Assembly (NCBI GenBank): GCA_022695795.1
Contig: MU404094.1
Coordinates: forward strand, 1-64,000
DNA length: 64,000 bases
Direction of reading: 5' to 3'
Source of the DNA: Biscogniauxia marginata
Taxonomy: Eukaryota; Ascomycota; Sordariomycetes; Xylariales; Xylariaceae
This document shows, piece by piece, positions 1 to 11,610 of the stretch (positions within the stretch are counted from its first letter, which is position 1; every line of letters begins with the position of its first letter). The notes under the pieces were generated by a model. The model had not been told where the DNA came from. It ran no database searches and saw nothing but the letters and a program-made list of their open reading frames with translations. A program made the translations under genes and the position numbers.

Positions 1-100
1 CGCGCGGGCCCCGCCCCGGCCGGGGGCGGGCTGGGCCGGCCGGCGCCCCCCGCGCGCGCCCCCGCCCCCGCCCCCCCGCCCCGCCCCCCCCCCCCCCCGC
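1..100. repeat. C-rich low-complexity tract at window edge
   Basis: Almost pure C/G sequence containing a C run of about sixteen bases near its end. The complementary strand is G-rich and could form quadruplexes. No reading frame here continues the neighbouring reductase gene. It may be a real GC-rich tract or a poorly assembled end; the sequence alone cannot tell. Confidence 0.6.
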
Positions 101-125
101 ACAGCACTGGAGTTCCTGGATGTGA

Positions 126-1018
126 CTAGCTGCACAAGGTGATAAAGTGAGTTAAGGATAAAGATTGCACAAACGTACAGACATGAGGGAAAACCCCCTT
201 TCTCTGCCCCGAAAAGACGCGCTTCAGCATCCCGACGCTCGTCGCCGGCCCGACGTTCACGTGCGCGGCGCCGAGCGCGCGGCCGAAGTTGCCGTCGGGC
301 ACGACGGCGTTGGCGACGAAGGGGGGCTCGTTCTCGCGGACCCAGTCCCAGAAGGCGAGCTCGGCGGCCGTGCGGCTCGAGCAGTACACGGTGAACGCGC
401 GCCTGGATGAGTTGCCGGCCTTGCCGCTCGGCTTCTCCTCCTCCTCTTCCTCCCCTTCGCGGGCCTTCCGGAGCGACTCGCGGTTGTACGTCTCGGCCGT
501 GAGCACGTGCGGAGCGTTGACCACGGTGTCCTCGACGGCCTTGGAGCTCGAGCTCAGCACGTACCGCCTGACGCCCGCGCGCGCGGCGGCCGAGAGCGTG
601 TTGAGCGTGCCCCGGACGACGGGGTCGATGAACCTTGGCGGGGTCGGGATCGAAGAGCACGGGGGTCGAGACGTATATCACGCCTGCGGCACCTGTTGCG
701 GCGGAATCAGTTTTTGCTGTATAACTGGGTTGCTCTTGGGGTTATCCGGCCTGGCTTGACGGCTTGCTTACCCCTGAAAGCTTCGTCAAAGGCTCCGTCG
801 GCCTCGAAGTCTTCCACGCCCACTAATTCGAATTTGCGAGGCCACTTCTCGTCAAAGAGCTTGCGCATCCATTGGCTCTTCTGGATGTCACGGACGGTGT
901 CGCGTACGCAATACCCGGCTTGTAGGAGTTTCTCGCACGACTCGACTCCGATGTAGCCGTTAGCACCTATGACCACCACGACGGAGTCAAAAGGGATAGC
1001 TGGGTTCTTGATCTTCAT
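126..1018 (-). pseudogene. Extended SDR / aldehyde (dihydroflavonol-4-reductase-like) reductase, frameshifted and 3'-truncated
   Basis: This encodes an NAD(P)-dependent extended short-chain reductase of the fungal aldehyde/ketone reductase group. Exon 1 begins at 1018 and holds the Rossmann motif GANGYIG. A canonical intron (gtaagc to cag) spans about 693-771. After it the frame reads GVIYVSTPV, then shifts by one base near 630-636 before DPVVRGTLNTL and YVLSSSS continue. The catalytic YxxxK position reads YCSSR, so arginine replaces the usual lysine. The C-terminal third ends without a recognisable substrate-binding end, just before the C-rich edge. Either a decayed copy or a gene with a sequencing indel; the Lys-to-Arg change and lost end favour decay. 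Confidence 0.7.
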
Positions 1019-2430
1019 TATTCTTGATAGTTTCTCACGGAAGTAGTCTGGTATGTGGCCTTCTAAGCTATTTGCGGTTTGTGTTCCTGAGCTGAACGAC
1101 AGGTTGATATATATATTCTCTTCACTATGTTTTCGAAGCTCGCACTTCTAATCGGACTAATACCTTTTACCACCTCGATATTACCAATCCCGAGAATATC
1201 CTATTTAATGGTCCACGTTGTAGGCCTAACTTCAGGAACACGTGGTTTTCTTATATAATTATTCAGCATCCGCTTGAGCAGCAACAATTTAGAGCCAAGC
1301 TTTCAAACCGGAGGCGAAGTTTCGATGGAGAACAGAGGATAGCATAAGCAAATCTCCAGTCACAAAATATTTCCTCTACACTGAAGTCTCGAGGCTTCCA
1401 GAATTAACGCTATAGACTAAGGCTACGGAGTTCCGAGTTCCATGATTTTATCATCCATCATCGTACGGATACATTAATATATTCAATCACCTCTTCCCGA
1501 GCGCAATCTCGTCAAAATGATTAAGAAAACATAAGTACCTCATACAGAGTATCTGCACCGTTTTCTCAATTCGACTGTCTTTGACCAGTGTACTAGGAAG
1601 AAACCTAAGAGAACTACGACTCGTTTGGTGAATATTAAGGCCTAGGAATAAGAAACAATGTTGGATCTTCTAATTGAAGATATATATACAGAGAGCCTAG
1701 CCGTAACTAGCAGTTTGGCCGACACCCTCTAAATATTGAGAAAAAGTTCGAAGAGAAATAAGACCTCGCCTAATTTGTCCCGCTGGCTGCTACGCATTTC
1801 TATATTCGCATAGGTGGCCTCACACATCACAGCTTCGATAAACCCTATTTTTAGATTCTGTAAGAGTGTATGTGTATTCTGACTCCAGATTAGAATAGAT
1901 ATACAAAGATAGATAGCTTAAATCTGTGTAGAATACGAGCAGGTTAGACTACTAATTCTTTAACGTAACATAAGAGACGGATAGAAAGGGGAAGGGTAAA
2001 GCTTCCCCGCATTCTCTAAACCGCTCGCGAACGGCGCCGTTAAGGGGTAACCCCTCGCAGCTGTGTAGATCGTAGGAATAGTGGCTTGCCTACTGCAATG
2101 GAGAATATAGTTAATACCCGTACTAACAACACAGTGAGTCTAATCGGCCCGTGGTGGTGGACGGTTACCAGCTGACCCTGTTTTAAAGGCTGCCATTATA
2201 GAATGTAAACCTCTATCTAGTAAATATAGCCTTTCTATTACAGATACAGATCTACCTAAGTACAAGGTCTTGGCCGCTACGTAGCATACGAAATGAAGCT
2301 AGTATACGCTTAATTATAGCTTATGGTGTGCCTTTTGTGGGGGTGGTCAATGCACCCAGGGTTTAAATGCAATTTTTCAGTAGCTACACCAGATTCTCTG
2401 GACCATCAGAATTACAACCCACGTTCGTTT
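1019..2430. other. AT-rich gene-free stretch, probable eroded repeat
   Basis: No coding frame was found here. The sequence is TA-rich with many short TA-based runs and stop codons in all frames, as in transposon relics mutated by RIP. No intact terminal repeats or recognisable transposase or reverse transcriptase motifs were seen. Confidence 0.4.
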
Positions 2431-2439
2431 TCTTTTGGT

Positions 2440-4127
2440 TTACTTCATCCACTACATCACTTTCTGTAAACTGCCAGACGTATGCTTATTTTCTTTCCGG
2501 TGCTAAAACCTGTGGCTTGGTTCTCGCGAGCAAGCTCTCCGAAGACCCGGATATTAGAGTTGCGTTAATCGAAGCTGGTGCTGACGTATACGGCATAACC
2601 TCAACGTCAGGGATGTCAGCGCCTTCACCGTGACCTTCAACAGTTCGATAGACTGGTAGTATGTCAGGACGTTGCAGCAGGGGGCGGGAAACAGAACAAG
2701 CACTATCAATGGTAAATATTACCTCACTCGACGTCAGGTATAATAAAACCTAGAGAAGGAACTAAATATTTAGGGATGGCCTATATCTAATGCGATGAGG
2801 CCGAGTTCAACGCTTGTGAAGCTTCAAAAACGAAGGCTGGATTGAGATATCCCGTACCACTATTCCAAGAATATCGAGATATTCTTGGCTCGAACAGTGG
2901 CTCAGGAAACAGCTGGGGCTACATACAACCCAGAGCATCATAGGGACAACGGTAATCTATGCACATGGCTCCCTTTCAGACTGCTTAATGGGAGCTTGCA
3001 CGAAAGGGTCCATCAATCCTGTGAGACACTTGGGTATTCTCCCAATCTAGATGCCAATAATGGAGATGTTCGTGGACGCGGTGTCACGCCTCAGACTCTG
3101 GATACTTAAGGAGGATAATATACTGGAGGACGCTGCTTAAGCATATTATTACCACATAGAGGACAGAACAAATCCTACGATGGTCAAGGGAACTGTGACG
3201 AATATTTCATGGGCAGATGTATTGCATTTCTCCGACGATGATGTTTCCAAAGTTGTTGAGTATATGACTCCCAATTAACAAAGAGTCAAGGTCGTTGCTA
3301 CAAAGGAGGCCATATTATCAGCGGGCACGTTAAGGTCACCTTTGATTCTCGAATGATCCGTTGTTGGAAGCCCACGGTTAGTTGTCGATACGCGCCCCCG
3401 ATAGATATGTATGTCTCAATATTGACTCCAGCTAGTATCCTGAAGCGGAATTGGCATCGAAACGAAGGTAAAGATTCTCGCGTTTGGAGAATCCCTCCGG
3501 GACCAGCCAAATCCAGAATGACTTAATCCTCCACAAGAACGTCACAATTACCGAGATAATGGCAATATTCTCTCCAGATTCTCTAGTCTCAGCCTTTTAG
3601 CTCCTGTTGCCCTTCTCGTGGGCAGTATTTATCTTGCTTCGGCGGGAACAGTTGACTTCCCCTACAATCGACCCAAAGTACTTTTTGATCGACTTTGACG
3701 TAGACGTGCAGACTCGTGTCGGCCGTGTATCGTAGGAGTTTTGGGGGCACAGAACCTATTAGCGACTTGATTCACCGGTAAATATATTCCCATGGGAGAC
3801 CGCTTTGCCTCGTAACCCAACTAATGCTCAGTGACGAGCTTTCTTCAGAGTACACGTAAGTTGCCCAAACCTGCTTATGGCTGGGTGCATCATTATACTA
3901 ATTACTTCTGCTCTTTAGTCATACCAAACCATACCACTATCGAGATTGGTTCGATGATATCTCGCAAGCTGGGAGGAGTAGTGGCTCCGAAGCTGAGGGT
4001 TTGCAGCACGAGCAATGTTCGAGTTTTCGGCGGATCGATACTGTCCCTACAAATTAGTGGTCATCCGACTACTACTACGCTTTATGCCGTTGCCGAGAGG
4101 GTAGCAGAGTTTATCAAGGGCTTATGA
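2440..4127 (+). pseudogene. GMC oxidoreductase (choline/glucose dehydrogenase family) relic
   Basis: Pieces of one GMC flavoprotein occur in order in shifting plus-strand frames. The first is the dinucleotide-binding region (AGLVLA-type reading as CGLVLASKLSEDPD, then EAGAD) near 2500-2585. A segment near 2990-3110 ends GVTPQTLD. The GMC signature region KEAILSAGTLRSP lies near 3300-3345, and the C-terminal block with LGGVV, TSNVRV and LQISGH is at about 3960-4126. Stops and frameshifts separate the pieces and no ORF exceeds 100 codons. The His expected before the GTCSM-like motif is not recognisable (the motif reads IGSM), while the SGH histidine remains. A dead gene; the substrate cannot be guessed. 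Confidence 0.8.
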
Positions 4128-5037
4128 CTAGGTAGGCTTAGCATATACAGTATGATAAATGGGACTTCGAAAGGCTTCTACAATTCGTAGATATTTACCA
4201 AAGTATGACTCATATCTCTCAAGCTGTAGATCTCGTGCCATAGCACTCTCCTAGGAGCGCCTAGTCATTACTTGCTATAGCGTCTGTGACAATAAGGGAT
4301 GATCAAGTTGTGCTGGGGGTCATTCGGTGAAAGGGGGCGTGATATTGTGAATGGTACCTATCAATAAGGAGTTTGTTGTACAGTTGACAAACATCACCCC
4401 CTAAAATTCTCCCTATGAGCACACAATGCTTGAGTGCTTCGACCCGATAACACATCTTATCTCGACCAAGGTCAGAACCTTAGGTTTCTATGGTGAATGT
4501 GAAGTTAGTTTCGTCATAGGTACAAGTGACTGTTCTTGTGGTTATTGTAATATGTATGGGGTGCATTGTCCGCCTCTGTGCCAATGCATATACGCAGGTA
4601 CCTAAGATTGCCTGGTACTTAACAGACCTCGTCGTCGACCCAAACCACAATAAACCCAAAAATACACCCCCCCAATTTACCAACCCAAGCCGCATCCCAA
4701 CTCGTCGGTTTTTTTCTTCCAATTCCACTCTGACACGCTGAGTTTCTACTGCACACCTTTCTCCGATTATCATCTCAGTTTGCACTAACCTACCTGTCGG
4801 CGGTAGATAGATAAATTCCTTGTTCTCCCGTCTTCCTTCCTTCCATCCACCCAAAAACCACACCATCATTCCTCTTCTAACTTCCACGCACTTCCTACCC
4901 AACTTCGAGAAGGAAAAAAAAAAAATTTTCCAGGCAGACCAAAATTTCTCCCCTCTTCTTCTCGGCATCACGTACATTTTGTCGTCGTCGTTAGCAGCAA
5001 AACATCATTCATCGACATCTCACGCCTCGCCGACAAG
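4128..5037. other. Intergenic region and promoter of the 5038 gene
   Basis: The GMC relic side is AT-rich. The right half becomes pyrimidine-rich (CT and CCA-rich runs at 4650-4920), typical of a fungal promoter and 5' leader on the plus strand. A 165-codon minus-strand frame here (4480-4977) mirrors these pyrimidine runs and is not considered a gene. Confidence 0.4.
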
Positions 5038-6076
5038 ATGTTTGGACTTACTCGTGCCGCCACTGGCCTCGGCCGCCGAAGCGCCCTGGGAACCCCTGTC
5101 GTCACATTGGTAATTCTCACCACCGCATCATCTTCCCCTTTATTCCCAGTTATTAATTTCAAATTCATACTCTGCCGTCACGTCACTAACGTCCATGTCC
5201 CTCTCCTAGGCGCCTCCCCACTCCCGCAACACCTCCTGGATCGCCTGGGAGCAGCCCAACCCAGCTATCTACGCGAAGCCTCCCATGTCGGCGCGCCAGA
5301 CCGGCAGCGGATCGCAGAAGCAGGCTGGAAATAATGGTGACAAGACCAGCGCCTCGGGCACACGCCCGGCCGGTGAGACGGTCGTTGCGCCCTCCACCGT
5401 AACCATGCTCGCAGGCAGCCAGGAGGTCTCAACATCGGGCAAGACGGCGCCACCCTCGATCCAGGCCGGCTCGAGCCGCACGCCCTTCTCCGGTCCCTCC
5501 TCGCAGCAGACTCGTGCCTTCAGAACGCAATATGACGCCGGCGGCCACGACTACCTGCCCACAAGTATGTATTCCAAGAACTCATTTTCTTTTTTTTCTT
5601 TTTCCTTTTCGTTCTGTCTCCGGAGCTCGAAACTCCTTACCAGAGCCATTTTAAAAACATTCTGCTCCCGCGACACGCGTTTAACCTCCCATTTTCTTTT
5701 CTTTTTCTTTTCTTTTCTTTTTTCTTTACTAGAAAGGGCAGTTTCCAACTCACGTCTGCAACCAGCGCACCTCTGTATCCCCGGCCACGCCGCCACCTGG
5801 CCCTGCGTGCAGCCCGAAGAGCCGCACCAGAAGCGAGTCCGCAAGCTGAGCCGCAGCGCGCACGAGCCCAGCTCGGGCTGGGGCGCGATCCTCATGCGCA
5901 ACGCCAGTGGCATCGGCGCGTACCACGCGTGGATCGCGGCGTGGGAGCAGCGCGAGGCAGAGATCGAGGCGCACCGCCCGCTCGAACAGGAGCATGCTGA
6001 GCACGACGCGAAGAAGGTGCGCTGGGAGGAGTTCAAGGCGCGGTTGGCCGAGGCGGGGAAGGGCATGTCGTCCTAG
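5038..6076 (+). CDS. Probable mitochondrial protein of unknown function (three exons)
   Basis: The product is not recognised. Three exons fit together in phase: 5038-5109, 5210-5564 and 5742-6076, with introns gtaatt...ctag and gtatgt...gcag, giving about 253 residues. The N-terminus MFGLTRAATGLGRRSALG is rich in Arg, Ala and Gly with no acids, like a mitochondrial presequence. The middle is low-complexity Ser/Thr/Gly. The C-terminus has a compact conserved-looking part (GWGAILMRNASGIGAYHAW) followed by a charged helix rich in Glu, Arg and Lys that ends in SS. The second intron holds a long T/C tract before its acceptor; the nearer TAG acceptor would throw exon 3 out of frame, so the downstream CAG was chosen. 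No membrane segment is evident. Confidence 0.65.
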
Positions 6077-7078
6077 TATGATTGATTGGATTGGCCGATA
6101 GTAGGCGAGGTTACAAGTTGAGGACGGTAGGGGGGGGAAGAGTCTCTCACGTTTCTGGTCTCTTTGGTTTTTTTGGTCTCCGGTTTGTTTCGTTTCTCGG
6201 TTTCAACTGGACTGGACCAGGTTAGGTTGCATTAGACTGGTAGACTGACTGGTTGGCTGTGCCCTCTGCTCTTACGGGCAGGGGAGCAAAGGGCTTTTTT
6301 TTTCCCATGGACACGCGCGATTTGACGAAAAAGGGGAAATACAGTCTGGCAGGCCGAAAGGATAAGGGGATTACTTAGCAACATGGTATTTATGAAGAAA
6401 GACGATGAGGAAAGTGAAGAAAAAAAAAGGCGATGGTATCAGGGGATTTGGGCTTGGATGCGGTTTGACGCTCGGATGATTCGTTGTTATGTCAGGTCTC
6501 TCTGCATAGGAAGCAAGAGCTTTCTCTTCACGATACCCACCCTGTTTAGGTCTCTAAACTACTACGCAGTTAGATATGCTCTGAGAAGCAGATAGTGGAT
6601 AGTGATAATACGAGAGACCTTCCCCCCCTCCCCAGATAACTTAGTAACCATATTTTGTTGTCTGTACTGAAACTGGACTTCATTGTACTTACCGATACAA
6701 GATCTGACAACATGCTATATCCTGATTCACCATAACTCATCACTAGGGGACAAATTCGAGAACGTTCCTAAAGCTTAATCTTCGGGAGTAGAGAGAAAAG
6801 AGAAAAAGTAAAAAAAGAAGTCTTGTCGCAAATCAAGAAAACAGTGGCTCGGATTCACTGAAAAAAATTACTTGTCTAACGCTGGATCATAATACGAAGA
6901 ACTCCATATTCCCTCCTTAACTCCCTCCATCGCTGATATCCTTCTAGCCCGGATAAAAAAAAAAGGAGAGAGGGGAAAAAAAAAACCTGGGTGGGGAATA
7001 CAAAGAAATAAATAATACAGTGGCAGCCCCCTCACGGGGCGGTAGCTAGCCTTTCAATTCATTTTAACTCGGCCATCA
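6077..7078. other. Intergenic, converging 3' ends
   Basis: This lies between the convergent 5038 and 7079 genes and should hold both 3' untranslated regions. It contains T runs near 6296 and A runs near 6955-6990. No coding frame or RNA gene was recognised. Confidence 0.4.
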
Positions 7079-9258
7079 TCAATCACATCGCGCCTTGATG
7101 CCGATGCCGGAATATCTGACGAACAGGCGGTCGAGGAAGTGCGAGTGCCGGATCCCGTTAGGTCTGCACTTAGCAAAGGTGTCGATAGCGTCCTGGACGC
7201 CGTAGCCGCACCGTTCGACGAGGTAGCACACGACGAAGTAGCCCGTGCGGTTGAAGCCGTAGTGGCAGTGGACGCCGATGGCGTGCTCGCCGCTCCACCC
7301 GGACTCGGCCGACCTCGCCTCCTGGTCCTCGCGGATCCGATCCACCAGCTTGATGAAGTTCTCCACCTCGGCGTCCGTCGGCGGTATCTTAGATACGGTC
7401 GGGAACTTGTGGTACTTGATGCCGTCGCCGAAGCTCTTCGGGTCGTAGACCGGGTCCGCGTGGCTGATGTCGATGATGTCCTTGATGACCTTCCCCCTGT
7501 TGTGACCGTCAGTACAAAATTCGCAAGTGGGCGTGACCCCTGGGACTGCCAAGACCTACCAGTTGGCAGCAAAGACTTTGGGACAATGTTCTTCGTCGAC
7601 CTCGCGGAGCGTCTTCATGGCCCGGAAAATACCGCCAATTGGTTCGGAAACTGGGCATACGCTCTTCCATTTCGCAAGATTCTTGACGTCCCATTTGCCT
7701 TCACGCGAGAGGTATTGTAGCTGCCATCCACTGCACACAGGGGGTTGGATTAGAATTCAGTTCGAACTTGCATCAAATACGAAGAGTGCTATGCTACTCA
7801 CAGAGAAAAGCGGCCAGTGATGTGATCATTCATAAAGTCCTCTATCAGACCAGCTAGTGCGCGCACTGTGGCTGGCATGTAAAGGGCGGCATGTCCAGTT
7901 GAGAGTAAAGTTGACTTGACTATCTTGACCGGGCGTATCGGCTGTGGGGGGATACCGCCAGGAAAGTCCGGGTGGTCTTGAGGGGTGCTGGGATCTTCAA
8001 AGGACTCCTCGACATTCAAGGTCCGTGGTTTTTTGGGAATAAAGTCCTCTTGACGAATATCTGCAATGGATTTCGGCATGTGTTCTCGAGGTTGTGCTGT
8101 AAGGTTTACTGGAGCTGCAGCCTCCGCCAACGCGCTACCCTCGGTCCCGACTGTGAGATCTCCGCTCGATTGGCGGTCGGTGCCGTGCTGATCGGGCTGT
8201 GGATCAGTATTGTCTCCGCGGGCTTCTTCATCGGCTGTGATTGGCTCTGCTGGTGACGTGAGCGTGAGTATTTTCCGTATCTTGTCGACTTCCGTCGGTG
8301 GGGTGACGCTGTCATATTCACCACCAATGAGGTATACTGGAATATCAAGGCCATCCCAAGTCGCTTTTCCGAAGAGCCCACCTGTTGGCTTACCATCAGA
8401 ATAAACCGGTAGAGAGCCCCACGCCATTCGACGAAACACTGGCGTTCGGCTTTGGCTATTGAATCTATTTTGAAGCTGCCGCGCCTCGAGATCTGCTCCA
8501 AGCCCAACGAAGCGTTTGACACTAGCACTTTCCGGTCCTCCCCGGCGGTCCCAGGCTCTCCAAAGGTTGAACAGGAAGTCAGGAATCCAGAGAAGCCTTC
8601 TAAAATTGCGCGTTACGGCTTCTGGAGGCGGGCCTGCTACCGGACATATCGCAATCAGACCCATGACGTGGGAAGGGGGCCACAGATGGTGCGCAGACTT
8701 CTTATTTGCTATGCGAGCAGCGATTGCGGTTCCCATGCTGTGGGCTATGAGCACAACTCCCTGGTCTTTCTCCCGATAGTCATCGACGATGGTCTCCAGC
8801 AGGTCAGTGAGAGCATCGGTCGTGTAAGCATCCCATGACGACGGCGCAAATTTTGATCTGCCACAGCCGGGCAGATCTATAGCTAAGCAGGACGCGGAAT
8901 TCACAAGACTGGTCAAGAGAGGATGGAACTGAGCGACCGATCCTCCAAGACCGTGGATAAACACTAGCAGCGGGAGCGGACCGGGATCCTTGGGAAGCTC
9001 ATCGGCTTTGGGATGACGACGGTAGAAGATGCGGATTCCGGGATAGGTGATGCCGGATCGCTCAGCCCTGTATGACTTGATCTCAGAGTTGTTTCGCAGA
9101 AGCGGCGGATCGGTGGCGTCCGCATCTTTCGAGTCGGGCCCGTCAACTCGGGTCTTGGCCATTCGATGCACACACCACGCGCCGCCCACTACGAGGGTGA
9201 GGCCGAAGACGACGTGCTTAGCTCCCAATGAAGATGAAACTGCGGATGAGAAAGACAT
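7079..9258 (-). CDS. Alpha/beta-hydrolase fused to a PIR1/capping-triphosphatase-like dual-specificity phosphatase
   Basis: One spliced gene of about 681 residues. Exons are 9258-7802, 7730-7560 and 7496-7079, all phases agree, and the introns have GT/AG ends. Residues 13-32 form a hydrophobic N-terminal anchor. Residues about 60-325 and 440-486 form an alpha/beta hydrolase with HGLGG at 102, nucleophile Ser174 in AHSMGT, candidate acid Asp316 and His456 in STGH. A charged, proline-rich linker lies between about 330 and 440. The C-terminal part is a cysteine phosphatase with HCHYGFNRTG (Cys620, Arg626). Its HCxxGFNRTG form and the later TFAKCRPNGI resemble animal capping-enzyme triphosphatase and PIR1 rather than a typical tyrosine phosphatase. 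Substrates are unknown; anchoring to a membrane is inferred from the N-terminus. Confidence 0.85.
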
Positions 9259-10870
9259 GGTGAATACTTTTATGTATTTGGTCCCAAGAAGCGACAGGCG
9301 TGGTAATGGAATGGACTACGGGGTGATTGGAATGAGAATAACAGTGCCCTTGACCAAGCTGAGTAGATGTTGAAGCATTGTGGGTTGCATCCTCCTTAAG
9401 ACCCTCAATAGAGGAAACACTGAAATTTAATTGACTGCACTTACTTCCTAGAGCGTTGGGTGTAAAGGAAGCGACGGTGACTCCTCAAGCCGTTTATTGA
9501 AGGCGCGCTGTTGATCAGGACTTTGAACGTTCTTTGTAGTAGGCAGTATTTGTGTTTGGTGGTTTCCTCAGGAACTGAGCTGTTCCTTTGTCGGCGGTGG
9601 GATGATGATGAGTAGTCCTCCAGGTGCTAATCGGCAACGACAAGACAGTCTTGTTGGGCTTTGAACCCGACTCCCGCAGAGACCAGGGTCGATAAAAAAT
9701 CAAGCCCAATGCGTGCCCGAGCTGAAAAATTTATTTCTAGTCGCAAGAGTCTGGGATATGGCGAGAGCACGGTAGCACAGACAGCGTTGACTTGTGAGTT
9801 TTATCTTGCTTTTAAGCAGCTTAGCAGACGGCCTTGGCATCCGTCCCAGTTGAATGTCACTGGCTGGATACCTGCTGTGCTTAATTTTGACTTGGGAAGA
9901 TGTCATAGCTTCCCGTCCTCGGCCTTCTCCACTGAATCGTTCAGACGCTTCAACGTGGAGCTGATGGCGAGTTGCTATTGGGCTAATCCTGGCTGCCAAC
10001 CAATCGTTGGCATTTCAGCCACACCAGGCTGAACGGGCCAAAAGTCGCCGTTCGCGCTACCGAGTACCTACCTACGTCCGTACATGGTAACCTGTTATGT
10101 AGGTACCGATTAACAGGTAAAGTATCCTTAGGTATGTCGTACCTGCGATTTCTACGAAACCGGATCGATATTCATGCATGTCTTCGCTGGTGGGGGCTTC
10201 CAACTTGGTAATTCTTCTAGACACACGAACAATATATTGATATCGTACACCGCACATTGTGCTACTACCTATCAGACCCTTCAGTCTCACTCATGAGAGG
10301 GATAGTGTGGTTTGTTTTGTCCATTCAGTATTACCGGGTGGCACGTGGCCGATGATCATGCCACCTTCGGTCCTTATGTGCTAGATTAGGTACATACCAT
10401 GAAAGATACCGAAAGATACGTCCTTATGAACCTCAGATTTTGTAGGTACTATACTACAGATACCTACGGGCATGGTGTTTGATACCGAAAACATCGGCAT
10501 TGGCAGCTCAAAGAGGAAATTAGTGGCCCTGGAGATGGTGGCACAATTCACACCGAGTTATACCCATCAGCTTGAATACGTAGTGTAGTGAGAGGAGGGG
10601 ATCACACCGTCTCATCGAGAGCTCCCATATCGTGCATGTACATTGGTTGCCCGCAGCAGGTCGAAAACCTCTGGTAAGCTACGGACTCAGTCTAGCAGGA
10701 GCATCCTCCTAGGCCTTAGCAACTCTCGAGATTCTAAACTGGTAGGCAAATAATGCCAAGATTTCTGATTGTCTACCAAGACTCAGGGCTAGTCCTCCAT
10801 CGATGTTGCTGTAGAAAAGGTGTAGCAATGGGGACAAATGCCCTCTACCAGTTGATGTCGACGACCATAC
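9259..10870. other. Intergenic, no gene seen
   Basis: Holds the promoter of the 9258 gene at its left end and the 3' flank of the 10871 gene at its right. Several TACCTA/TAGGTA motifs occur at 10060-10140 and 10385-10470. Short frames here show no family resemblance. Confidence 0.4.
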
Positions 10871-11610
10871 CTACCAGTTCGCCCCCACGCCTTCTTTCCA
10901 GCCGATTGGTATCAGTGCGGCCATGATGTCAGTAACTCCTCGCTCTCTAACCAGCAGATTGAACTGCGCAGCGGCATTCCGCGTGTCTAGGATATCCAAC
11001 CTCATGCCTAGACTACTGATATAGCGTCTCAACTCTGGACTGACCGGTCGCATCTCCGGGCCAAGGCCTAATATCAAGAGGTCTACGGGATATGTCAGAG
11101 CCCGGTTCTGAGAGCTGACTAGCAATTCGGGAAGATGTGGCGCCTACCTGGCCGAGGCCATAGAAGATCTAACAAGCCTAGGGCTTCGTTCGGCACCTCC
11201 CACTGCCCCTTGCTATTCAGCAGCCGCTTCTCGCCCCGAAGAAGCCACGGCTGCCATTTGAAAGCCTCGCCGCCTACGAGGAGGACACCGGAACCATCCA
11301 GGATCTTTGCGCCGCTGTTCAGCTGGAAGCCCTCTGACATGCAGATGTCGACGGAGGTGGAGGGCACCGGCGTATCGCCCAGCACATCGAGAGCGCCGAA
11401 GTCCGTCGGCGGCGGCTCGTCAGGCTTCTGCCGGCGAGAGCTAGTATGGAAGGATGTGATCGGGTGAGTAGAACTTCGAGGTGTGGTAGGTGTCGGGCTA
11501 GTAACTCTTGCTGCCGACGTCGACAGCTGCCGATAGCTTCGGCGACACTGGTTTCGCAGGACAGAGGACACGGCCCCGAGGGGTCGCATAACACGTATGG
11601 AGGAGGCCAT
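10871..11610 (-). CDS. NDUFAF3-like complex I assembly factor (DUF498/AAMDC fold), mitochondrial
   Basis: Two exons, 11610-11148 and 11082-10871, with a 65-base intron (gtaggc...cgtag) give about 224 residues. The acceptor was chosen because it alone yields the family sequence WPRPDLLILGLGP across the junction. The Ser/Arg/Thr-rich first 60 residues look like a mitochondrial targeting region. The conserved core has SEGFQLNSGAKI, LLVGGEAFKWQPW, RPVSPELR, DTRNAAAQFN and AALIPIGW, all typical of NDUFAF3. In other eukaryotes this protein helps assemble the matrix-arm side of NADH dehydrogenase with NDUFAF4; that role is carried over by homology. Full length for the family. Confidence 0.9.

Noticed and set aside
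1..100. Telomere or subtelomere at the left edge
   Set aside because: The tract is C-rich but has no TTAGGG/CCCTAA repeats.
4480..4977. 165-codon minus-strand frame
   Set aside because: It is the antisense of a pyrimidine-rich promoter; composition follows simple runs and no family is recognisable.
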